Shown here piece after piece: positions 51,202 through 57,611 of a DNA stretch of 64,000 nucleotides (its first letter is position 1; each line of letters starts with the position of its first letter). The translations under genes were made by a program, and so were the position numbers. The notes under the pieces were generated by a model. That model saw nothing but the letters and a program-made list of their open reading frames with translations. It had not been told where the DNA came from and ran no database searches. The stretch is from assembly GCA_002838815.1 (NCBI GenBank), contig LQGW01000011.1, positions 1 to 64,000 on the forward strand, read 5' to 3'. The stretch comes from Clostridiaceae bacterium JG1575. Its GTDB lineage: Bacteria; Bacillota; Clostridia; Clostridiales; Clostridiaceae.

Positions 51202-52149
51202 ATGCGGAAAATTGTCGTGGTGGATGGATATACAGTGAATCCTGGGGATTTATCCTGGGAGGGCCTGCGCGGTTTGGGTGAGGTAACAGTCTACGACCGA
51301 TCGTTGCCCCATGAGGTGGCCCAGCGGATCCAAGGCGCTGAGATTGTGGTGGCGAATAAAGTACCCCTAACCCAAGAGGTCCTCGCCCAAGCGCAGGATC
51401 TTCGGTACGTTACGGTCATGGCCACAGGGTATGACTGCGTGGACGAAACAAAAGCCCGGCAACAAGGCATAGCGGTCTCCAATGTGCCCGCTTACGGCAC
51501 CGACACCGTGGCGCAGTTTACCATGGCCCTGCTCTTGGAGCTTTGTCACCAGGTGGGCCGGCACAATGCCTCGGTTCAAGAGGGTCAATGGAGTGAAACC
51601 CCAGATTTTTGCTATACGCTGACGCCTCAAGTGGAACTTTCTGGAAAGCGCTTGGGCCTCATCGGTTGTGGCCGAATTGGTGCGCGGGTGGGGGCGCTGG
51701 CCCAAGCCTTCGGCATGGAGGTGGTCGCACTATCGGGGCACCGAGCTCCGCAGGGTATGCCAACGCTTTCCTTGGAAGAACTCCTTGGGACCTCGCACGT
51801 GATCTCTTTGCATTGTCCCTTAACGGAAGAAACCCAAGGCCTGATGAATGCGACAACTTTGGGGTGGATGCGTCCCGACGCGTTCCTCCTCAACGCCTCC
51901 CGCGGTGCCTTAGTGGTGGAAGAGGATTTGTGCCGGGCGCTGCGACAAGGGGAGCTCGCGGGCGCTGCCCTGGACGTTGCTTGCGTAGAGCCTTTGCCGG
52001 CGGATTCTCCGCTTTTGGGCATCCCGAACCTCATTCTTACGCCGCACATGGCGTGGGCCAGCAAGGAGGCGCGCCAACGGATTCTCAACGTCACCGCTGA
52101 AAACATCCAAAGTTATCTTCAAGGAGACATCGCGCATCGGGTGATTTGA
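51202..52149 (+). CDS. D-isomer-specific 2-hydroxyacid dehydrogenase (hydroxypyruvate/glyoxylate reductase type)
   Basis: A 315-residue NAD-dependent oxidoreductase. It has the NAD motif LIGCGRIGARVGALAQAFG, and the catalytic Arg (NASRGALVVEEDL), Glu (ACVEPLPADSP) and His (LTPHMAWASKEA) of the D-2-hydroxyacid family. It reduces a 2-oxoacid such as pyruvate, glyoxylate or hydroxypyruvate. Being next to the pathway that ends in pyruvate, it may reoxidise NADH by making D-lactate or handle a C2/C3 purine fragment. It has its own AGG-rich ribosome site and follows a terminator, so it is expressed separately. Confidence 0.9.
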   Translation: MRKIVVVDGYTVNPGDLSWEGLRGLGEVTVYDRSLPHEVAQRIQGAEIVVANKVPLTQEVLAQAQDLRYVTVMATGYDCVDETKARQQGIAVSNVPAYGTDTVAQFTMALLLELCHQVGRHNASVQEGQWSETPDFCYTLTPQVELSGKRLGLIGCGRIGARVGALAQAFGMEVVALSGHRAPQGMPTLSLEELLGTSHVISLHCPLTEETQGLMNATTLGWMRPDAFLLNASRGALVVEEDLCRALRQGELAGAALDVACVEPLPADSPLLGIPNLILTPHMAWASKEARQRILNVTAENIQSYLQGDIAHRVI

Positions 52150-52165
52150 AGAAATGGATAGACTC

Positions 52166-52194
52166 TTTACAAAAAGTGAACTCTAGTTTAATAT
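52166..52194 (+). promoter_or_regulatory. Promoter of the small winged-helix gene
   Basis: TTTACA at 52166, a 17-base spacer and TAATAT at 52189-52194 give a good sigma-A promoter 35 nt upstream of the next gene. Confidence 0.6.
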
Positions 52195-52228
52195 TGTAAA
52201 AAAGATATTAACAAAAAGGAGTCTTCTT

Positions 52229-52483
52229 TTGAGCGATTTGCGAAGCGATATTCTGACCGTGCTCTCTGAAGCCGCACCTGGAACGAAAGTACCGTTGACG
52301 GCAAGTCCCAAGCTGGCTCTCTATGATACCGAAGCAGTCCTCCATGAATTGGATCAATTGGCTGAGGAAGGCCTTTTGGCGCTGCATCGGCTCAGTGGGA
52401 TGACCATGGTGGAAAACCACATGGTGAACTATTTTTATGAACTCACCGAGGCAGGGCGGCAAAAGCTCTCACCGGGGGCCTAG
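52229..52483 (+). CDS. Small winged-helix-like protein
   Basis: An 84-residue protein starting with TTG behind AAGGAG. The pattern AVLHELDQLAEEGLLALHRLSG...YFYELTEAGRQKL is typical of the recognition-helix and wing of MarR/PadR-like or archaeal-type winged helix proteins. It has its own promoter and terminator. It may regulate a nearby gene, but nothing identifies a target or ligand; it is too short to place in a family. Confidence 0.65.
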   Translation: MSDLRSDILTVLSEAAPGTKVPLTASPKLALYDTEAVLHELDQLAEEGLLALHRLSGMTMVENHMVNYFYELTEAGRQKLSPGA

Positions 52484-52556
52484 GTGGCCCAATAGGGGGG
52501 GAGTGAACCGAAAAACCACATAGGAAGCCCTTGGGAATCCCCTTTGGGAAAATGAC

Positions 52557-52598
52557 AAAGATTCTGTGTAAGAAGCAATCCTTACGCAGAATCTTTTT
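52557..52598 (+). terminator. Terminator after the winged-helix gene
   Basis: AAAGATTCTG-GTAAG (52557-52572) pairs over 16 bases, one G-U, with 52581-52596, followed by a T tract. Confidence 0.85.
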
Positions 52599-53008
52599 GC
52601 TGCCCCTCGTGTTTCAGGCCAAGAATGCTCACCCCCTCCATGAAGATCATCCTTGGCTTGCCTTGGAATCTTTCTTTTATTGTTAGCGAGAGGGAAGAGC
52701 CTTATCGGCTCTTGGAGAGCACGGGCGTCCCGCTGCTTTTTGACGAAGGATTTGGGGCCAAGGTAAAAAAAGCCTTGAATCCCTGGCACGCCCTCCAGGG
52801 CTGAGCCATCTGTAGGGGGTCTGGGATCCCTCCTCCAAGCATTCAGAGTCTAAGCGCGCAAGGCGTTGGCATCCAAGAAAATCCCTCTAAGAATTGAGGA
52901 GATTCTGTAAAAGCAGCGAAGCTTTTGCACCCTTGTTTTTCGGCCATCCCTAGGGTGCGCCCCGCCCTAGAGGGAAAAGCGTCAAGCGGGAGCAGGAGTT
53001 TTCTGCTG
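52599..53008. other. Intergenic region without a supportable gene
   Basis: The ~400 nt hold only a 54-codon open frame (52640-52804, MKIILGLPWNLSFIVSERE...) without a ribosome site. It could be the tail of a lost gene. No repeats or RNA gene were recognised. Confidence 0.4.
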
Positions 53009-53038
53009 TTGCCAAAGACTTTCGGGGGGCGCTATAAT
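53009..53038 (+). promoter_or_regulatory. Promoter of the 4Fe-4S protein gene
   Basis: TTGCCA, an 18-base spacer and a perfect TATAAT at 53033-53038 lie 55 nt before the gene. Confidence 0.65.
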
Positions 53039-53093
53039 GAGGGTGTATACCTGATAAAAATAGTCGGAATTTGATCAAGGAAAGGAGCGCCTC

Positions 53094-53363
53094 ATGACGG
53101 AAGAAGAACTGCTCAAGCAAGGGTACCGAAAATATCGAGGGAAAGAGGTGGATGTTTACTACCATTTAGAGAAATGCAATCATACGGGGATCTGCTCGCG
53201 AGAAAACGAAATAGTATTTGATCCGTCCAACCGTCCGTGGATCATGGTGGATCTGGCGCCGGTGGATGAGGTCCTCCGGGTGGTCAATGAGTGTCCCACG
53301 GGCGCTTTAAAATATCGGCTGCGTGGTGAAAAAGAGGTTTTGCCCAAGGACCCTCGAGGGTAG
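53094..53363 (+). CDS. YjdI-type (4Fe-4S) mono-cluster protein
   Basis: An 89-residue protein of the divergent ferredoxin-like YjdI family. It starts with YRKYRGKEVDVYYHLEKCNHTGIC and ends with VVNECPTGALKYRLRG; the Cys residues in KCNHTGIC and NECPTGA are the cluster ligands. Function is unknown; members are often near oxidoreductases or GNAT proteins. It has AAAGGAG and its own promoter, and stands alone. Confidence 0.88.
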   Translation: MTEEELLKQGYRKYRGKEVDVYYHLEKCNHTGICSRENEIVFDPSNRPWIMVDLAPVDEVLRVVNECPTGALKYRLRGEKEVLPKDPRG

Positions 53364-53525
53364 ATTGGGCTCAAAAGGCGTCCATCATCGCTCCTTTTGG
53401 CCCTCTAGGGGTTGGCTTGCCTTGCAAACCTTTAGGGGGACCGAAATCGTTGTGGGATTCAATGAATGGTCTTAGTTTGTACAAACCCTATCAACAGCCC
53501 TTCGATAGAATGAAGGAAAGCAGTA

Positions 53526-53783
53526 TTGAAGGAAGAGGTGATTGGATTGAACGAATGGAAAAATTCCAACGAAGAAGGGGCAAAGCAAACGCTCACGAAT
53601 CCACCGGATGACCGCAAAGCAGGTGCCGCCTGCCAGAAGGTTTTGCCCAGCCTTGACGTTACAAGGAAAGAAGATCAGCTGGCCCACACCAATCCTCAGG
53701 CGGGGCAAACAACCGACGAATTGAACCAAGTTGAAAATTCGGAGTATGCGTCCAATGACCAATTCCGAAAACGACCAGAATAA
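53526..53783 (+). CDS. Small hydrophilic protein of unknown function
   Basis: 85 residues, rich in Asn, Gln, Asp, Glu and Lys, with no membrane segment or recognised domain. Starts are ambiguous: TTG at 53526 behind AAGGAA, or TTG at 53547 behind AGAGGTG, giving 78 residues (NEWKNSNEEGAKQTL...). Its composition resembles small spore-associated or disordered stress proteins, but that is only an impression. It may not be a gene. Confidence 0.4.
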   Translation: MKEEVIGLNEWKNSNEEGAKQTLTNPPDDRKAGAACQKVLPSLDVTRKEDQLAHTNPQAGQTTDELNQVENSEYASNDQFRKRPE

Positions 53784-53843
53784 TACAATCCTAAAAAAGG
53801 GGACGTAACGCAGGATAAAGATGAGTTGTAAGGAGATGAACCC

Positions 53844-54290
53844 ATGAGTCATGAGACTTTTTTGCCGCAGGAAGAGCCGCTGACGCTGAAAGGCCTCGGG
53901 CGGTTTTTGCAGGAACGCTTTCCCGAGCGTTGGCCCAAAGAGGTTCAAACGCCGGGGCAGATCGTCTTAACGGCGCAAAACCCCCTGAAGATCACTTTAG
54001 TGGATGGCGTGGTTCTTTTGCATCTTTGCGATGCCATGGTGCGGTACCAACGAGGCGATTACGAGGCATCCGGGGCCCTGGAAGAGGACCTGGCGCAGGA
54101 TCTCAACAGCATTTTTACCCATGGGATTCTTCTAGAGCGGGCGATGCAGTCCGGAACCATCAGCAGGTTGGAGGTGAAGCTTTTGGAAGAGGCCACCGGC
54201 CAATGGCACACCGTAGCCCGTAACGTATACCCTGCGGCAAATCTTGTGGTGATGCCCTACAAATTGGATGAGGAGCGCCTTTTTTATTAA
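53844..54290 (+). CDS. Conserved-looking hypothetical protein
   Basis: A 148-residue acidic cytoplasmic protein not recognised. It has a good ribosome site (AAGGAGATGAACCC before the ATG) and coding-like composition, with LKGLGRFLQERFPERWP near the start and ARNVYPAANLVVMPYKLDEER at the end. A mixed alpha/beta fold is likely. It ends at a strong terminator; no partner gene suggests a job. Confidence 0.7.
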   Translation: MSHETFLPQEEPLTLKGLGRFLQERFPERWPKEVQTPGQIVLTAQNPLKITLVDGVVLLHLCDAMVRYQRGDYEASGALEEDLAQDLNSIFTHGILLERAMQSGTISRLEVKLLEEATGQWHTVARNVYPAANLVVMPYKLDEERLFY

Positions 54291-54313
54291 ACGCACCTTG
54301 GACCTACCGGACG

Positions 54314-54357
54314 TCCGGCTCTTTTCCTTTGAAGGTGAAAAAGAGCCGGATATTGTT
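54314..54357 (+). terminator. Terminator after the hypothetical gene
   Basis: TCCGGCTCTTTT (54314-54325) pairs with AAAAGAGCCGGA (54339-54350), followed by TATTGTTTTTC. Confidence 0.85.
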
Positions 54358-54513
54358 TTTCTTTGTCGGGGTTCTTACCGACTGGGACGGAGCCTAGGGA
54401 GCATATTTGATATACTAAAGACAGATCTCGTCGGGAGCGCCCTTTCGCTTTTTAGCAAATGAGGTTGTGTGGATTGAAGGGATCAAAACGGAACGAAGAC
54501 GAGGAGTCATGCT

Positions 54514-55377
54514 ATGAATGAGCTGCAAGAAATAATCCGAAAGGGGCAGGCCCGCCGAGGAGGCACCCGCCCCTGGATTTTATTTGCCGATATTGACGGT
54601 ACTTTAGTAGGCCCGGATATGAAGCTTTCATCAAAGGACCGCGCCGCCATTTTGGACTTTATGGATCAAGGGCACTATTTTACGTTGGCGACCGGGCGGG
54701 GTCGAACCAATGCTGAAGCGCACATGAAAGAGACTCCGACCAATTTCCCGGCGATCTTTGCCAATGGCGCCTTGCTTTATGATCGGAAACAAGAGGCGAT
54801 TTTAAAAGAATATACTTTTTCCACCCAAGGGCTCAAGCCGCTTTTTGACCTGATCCAAAAAGAAGTACCGGAGGCTATGATTCAGCTCTACGACGCCAAT
54901 TCCATCGATCTCATTACCCCAAATGGGGAGGAGGATCCCCGCGTCCAAAATCATCACCCCTTCCGCCGCATCGAGTTTTCCCAGGTGGAGGGTAAAAACT
55001 GCAATAAAGTTCTTTTTGGGCTTTCCAAAGAAACCTGTGATGGTGCAGTGCTTCAAGCGGCGGAGTATCTCTTGGCCCATCGACCCGATTTGCGGGTGGT
55101 AAAATCCCAAGCGCAGTATATGGAACTGACCCCCCAGGGCGTGTCCAAAGGCCATTTGCTGGCCGAGATCCAGGAGAGCGTCGAGGCGAAGATTGCCGTG
55201 GCGGGGGATTATTACAACGATGTAGAAATGATGCAAAAAGCCGATCGGGCCTATACGCTGACCGGTGCGCCGAAAGACGTACAAAAATACTGTGACCAGG
55301 TCTATGAGGCGCGTCCCGGCTCTTTTATCGCCCGAGTCATCCAAGACCTTCTGGAACGATCTGCAAAAGGAGAGTGA
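54514..55377 (+). CDS. Cof-type HAD-family phosphatase
   Basis: A 287-residue HAD hydrolase of the Cof subfamily. Motif I is FADIDGTLVGPD, motif II-type Thr is in FTLATGRGRTNAEAH, the cap domain spans about 85-200, and motif III/IV is VSKGHLLAEI with AVAGDYYNDVEMMQKA. It removes phosphate from sugar phosphates, flavin or nucleotide substrates in the cytoplasm; the specific one is not evident. It overlaps the region just before the next gene (start 55383), so the two are co-transcribed. The ATG has GAGGAG upstream. A TATACT that could be a -10 lies at 54411. Confidence 0.9.
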   Translation: MNELQEIIRKGQARRGGTRPWILFADIDGTLVGPDMKLSSKDRAAILDFMDQGHYFTLATGRGRTNAEAHMKETPTNFPAIFANGALLYDRKQEAILKEYTFSTQGLKPLFDLIQKEVPEAMIQLYDANSIDLITPNGEEDPRVQNHHPFRRIEFSQVEGKNCNKVLFGLSKETCDGAVLQAAEYLLAHRPDLRVVKSQAQYMELTPQGVSKGHLLAEIQESVEAKIAVAGDYYNDVEMMQKADRAYTLTGAPKDVQKYCDQVYEARPGSFIARVIQDLLERSAKGE

Positions 55378-55382
55378 TCCCC

Positions 55383-55769
55383 ATGAATGCTTTTCCCGAT
55401 GAGGAGCGCTTTACGCAGATCCTCACGGAATGCGCCGATGAATTGCCGGATGGGCTGTTTGATCAATTGAATTTGGGGATCCATGTTTCGCCCATGGTGC
55501 GGACCAGCGAAGCATCCCAACCGCAACAGGCGCTGTACGTTTTGGGTGAATATCGCAAGGATGCCATGGGTCGAAGCATCGTCATCTACTATGGATCCTT
55601 TGCCCGGCTGTTTTCCCATTTGAGTGAAGAGGCCCTGCGTTCGCGGATGCGGGAAACCCTGCGCCATGAGCTACGCCATCATTTGGAACACCAAGGGGGC
55701 GAATACGACCTGGAGTGGGAGGACCATCTGCAAATGGAAGAATATCGTGCCCGCCTGCAAAAAAAATAG
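55383..55769 (+). CDS. Small zincin-like metallopeptidase family protein
   Basis: A 128-residue protein of the minimal matrix-metalloprotease-like family (DUF1025 type). The zinc site is in RETLRHELRHHLEHQGGEYD, an HExxH-like HELRHH with a following His. It begins six bases after the HAD gene stop; the ATG at 55383 is preferred to GTG at 55374 for ribosome-site spacing. Activity and substrate in bacteria are unknown. Confidence 0.82.
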   Translation: MNAFPDEERFTQILTECADELPDGLFDQLNLGIHVSPMVRTSEASQPQQALYVLGEYRKDAMGRSIVIYYGSFARLFSHLSEEALRSRMRETLRHELRHHLEHQGGEYDLEWEDHLQMEEYRARLQKK

Positions 55770-55791
55770 CTCCTTGATCGGCCCATCTACT

Positions 55792-55830
55792 CAATCAAAG
55801 ACCGCCTCCATCAGGGGCGGTCTTTGATTG
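55792..55830. terminator. Shared terminator between metallopeptidase and IS3-like gene
   Basis: A 15-bp perfect stem (55792-55806 with 55816-55830, nine-base loop) ends in A/T-rich sides, so it can act in both directions. Its right arm overlaps the last codons of the convergent gene. Confidence 0.85.
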
Positions 55831-56305
55831 GTTCGGAGGGCTTTAAGGATTGAGTGAGCTCGGGGTGCTTCTCCAAATATTGATAAAAGCTTTGCCGCGT
55901 TTTTCCGGCGGCTTCGCAAAGAAGGGTCACGGGATAGCCTTCTTGACTTAAGCGATAAATGGCTTGATAGATTCGGGCGCTTTCCTTACGGCTGGAGGGA
56001 TCTGGCAGGGGAGAGGTCTTTCGAAGATGAGCATTTTCGACCAGCAGTTCGCCAAAGCGGCGTTGCAGACCTTCATATTCTCGTCTTAGCTGTTCTTCTT
56101 CTGTGAGGGACGCCTCCCTGCACTCGCCGGAAGCGTTCGCCGTGGTGCTTTGCGGCGGGCCGTTTTGGTATTTTTTCACCCAGTTATAAACGCGTTGGTA
56201 ATTGATTCGGTAACGTCTTGCGGTTTCTGAATAGTTATAGTTGTGCTCAATGCAGTACGTTGCAATGGCGATGCGCATTTCTTCTGTAAATTTGCGACCG
56301 GTCAT
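55811..56305 (-). CDS. Orphan IS3-family-like protein (OrfA fused to the start of OrfB)
   Basis: A 164-residue protein. Residues ~1-55 are a transposase helix-turn-helix (FTEEMRIAIATYCIEHNYNY, SETARRYRINYQRVYNWVKKY), residues ~75-105 a leucine-zipper-like stretch (LRREYEGLQRRFGELLVENAHLRK), and residues ~115-150 resemble the beginning of IS3 OrfB (IYQAIYRLSQEGYPVTLLCEAAG). The DDE catalytic domain is missing and no inverted repeats or target duplication are seen. The GGAGG ribosome site and intact frame suggest that it is either a recent truncation or a domesticated DNA-binding protein. Confidence 0.75.
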   Translation of the reverse strand: MTGRKFTEEMRIAIATYCIEHNYNYSETARRYRINYQRVYNWVKKYQNGPPQSTTANASGECREASLTEEEQLRREYEGLQRRFGELLVENAHLRKTSPLPDPSSRKESARIYQAIYRLSQEGYPVTLLCEAAGKTRQSFYQYLEKHPELTQSLKPSEPIKDRP

Positions 56306-56714
56306 TGGGCGAACCTCCGAGGATTATTGGCCTTCTTTCATTAGTATATCTGTATTTTTCGTAATTTCCAGCGCTTTTGAATAAAATTTAATTTTGAAAG
56401 GGGTTGCTCATCTTGGCGGCCCCATTTTTTAAGTTTTGCCTGAGTGTTTAATAGAAGTGGCATTGGATTAACATCTGTTTTTATGGACCGCAAAAATAGG
56501 GGGTTCAATTGACAATATAACATAAAATAGAGGAACTACATTAGTTGCTCCGTTTTCTTGGAATCATTGATTGAAATAATGATTCTTAAAAAAGAGGAGT
56601 TCTTGCATGAAAAGCACCCCTTGTCATGCCCTTTCTTTCGCCCAGGAATTCCCGAAAAAACAAACGCCAGACCTCTTAAGAAGCATCCTGTTATATCGTC
56701 AAAGTAGATCAAAC
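56306..56714. other. AT-rich intergenic region without a supportable gene
   Basis: The stretch is distinctly AT-rich compared with its neighbours and contains only short open frames. GAGGAG followed seven bases later by an ATG (56607) opens an 83-codon frame that runs through the tandem repeat; its composition argues against a real protein. Confidence 0.35.
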
Positions 56715-56771
56715 CCCTCGCACGGGGTTGTGCTTTTTGCTGATCCCTCGCACGGGGTTGTGCTTTTTGCT
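56715..56771 (+). repeat. Tandem 30-bp repeat with terminator-like hairpins
   Basis: The 27-bp sequence at 56715-56741 recurs exactly at 56745-56771, a 30-bp period. Each copy contains CCC-TCGCAC-GGGG and GCAC-GGGGTT-GTGC followed by TTTTT, so each can form a small hairpin with a T-run. It may be a doubled terminator or a small repetitive intergenic element. Confidence 0.6.
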
Positions 56772-57038
56772 TTAAGAGGAAGAGCAAAGACTATGAGCGC
56801 GTCTTTAAGGGAACCTGATGGAAAAGGCAAAAGATCGGCAAAAAAAATATTTTTTTAAGAAAAACATAATTTGCGGATCCCTTGGACCAGGAAAAAAAGA
56901 TTTGAGGGACGCCATATTTTAAAAAAATAGTGAATTGATTTTCAGAGGCTCCTTTTTATTGATATTCGTTTACCGTCAACACATTTTTTAATTCTATCCT
57001 TGCAATTTATCAAATTTTCAAGGATTGGTTCGAAGCTT

Positions 57039-57067
57039 TTGACATAATAGTTAGACGGTTGTATTAT
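57039..57067 (+). promoter_or_regulatory. Strong sigma-A promoter far upstream of the S8 peptidase gene
   Basis: A perfect TTGACA at 57039, a 17-base spacer and TATTAT at 57062-57067 in an AT-rich stretch. Transcription would start near 57074, leaving about 540 nt before the protease ATG at 57612. Confidence 0.75.
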
Positions 57068-57245
57068 AAATTCAACTCAGCACCCTGTGTGACAGGCTGC
57101 TCTTAAGAAATGCAAGAATTGGGCGACAAGGAAGGGCTTAAAGTTTTCTTTTCTAATGGATTTGAAAAACTTTCCAAGAGCGATGCGTTACGCCAGCCTC
57201 TTTTGCCCCCATCCTGCGCAACCTATTTATGGAATGAGCCAAAAG

Positions 57246-57346
57246 AAACCCCGGACGCTGTTTAGAGATGAAGAGCCCTTTGGAGCTTGTCTGGGTCCTG
57301 GGCGAAACGCCCACGGGTAAGGACCCGTAAGGGGGCCTCGGGGTTT
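57246..57346 (+). ncRNA. Candidate structured RNA in the protease leader
   Basis: The ~100 nt are enclosed by a perfect 8-bp stem (57246-57253 with 57339-57346). Inside is a hairpin of GGGTCCT/AGGACCC (57293-57299 with 57320-57326), itself enclosing GGGCG-AAA-CGCCC (57300-57312). This nested closing helix plus inner stem resembles a riboswitch or small RNA fold. It matches no riboswitch class I can recall. It lies between the strong promoter at 57039 and the protease. Confidence 0.45.
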
Positions 57347-57611
57347 ATGGTGTAAGCTAAAATTCCTTGTTTTCGGACGGTGGTTTAAACGTCCAAAACC
57401 TCAATCAATCGGGTGGACTCCTTTGAGGGACTCTGCCCCCTTCACAATCCCCGGCGGTATGGAATGGACTCCTTCCAGGGCTTTTTGTGCACCCTTTTTA
57501 TGGACTCCCCTCGCTGGAATGGATTGTTTCCCTCATCGGAGTGTGTTCTTCATCGCATGCTGGAGCTTGCCGAAGAACCCTTACGAAAGAACAGATCTAC
57601 AAGGAGGAAAC

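Noticed and set aside
52469-52789. A 106-codon minus-strand frame after the winged-helix gene
   Set aside because: It runs through a strong terminator hairpin and has no start signal.
52640-52804. A 54-codon plus-strand frame (MKIILGLPWNLS...)
   Set aside because: It looks faintly protein-like but lacks a ribosome site and is too short to place; possibly a gene tail.
56715-56771. A CRISPR array
   Set aside because: Only two direct repeats with a 3-bp interval and no spacers; the copies form terminator-like hairpins.
56607-56858. An 83-codon frame with a good ribosome site
   Set aside because: It runs through the 30-bp tandem repeat and a highly AT-rich tail; composition is not protein-like.
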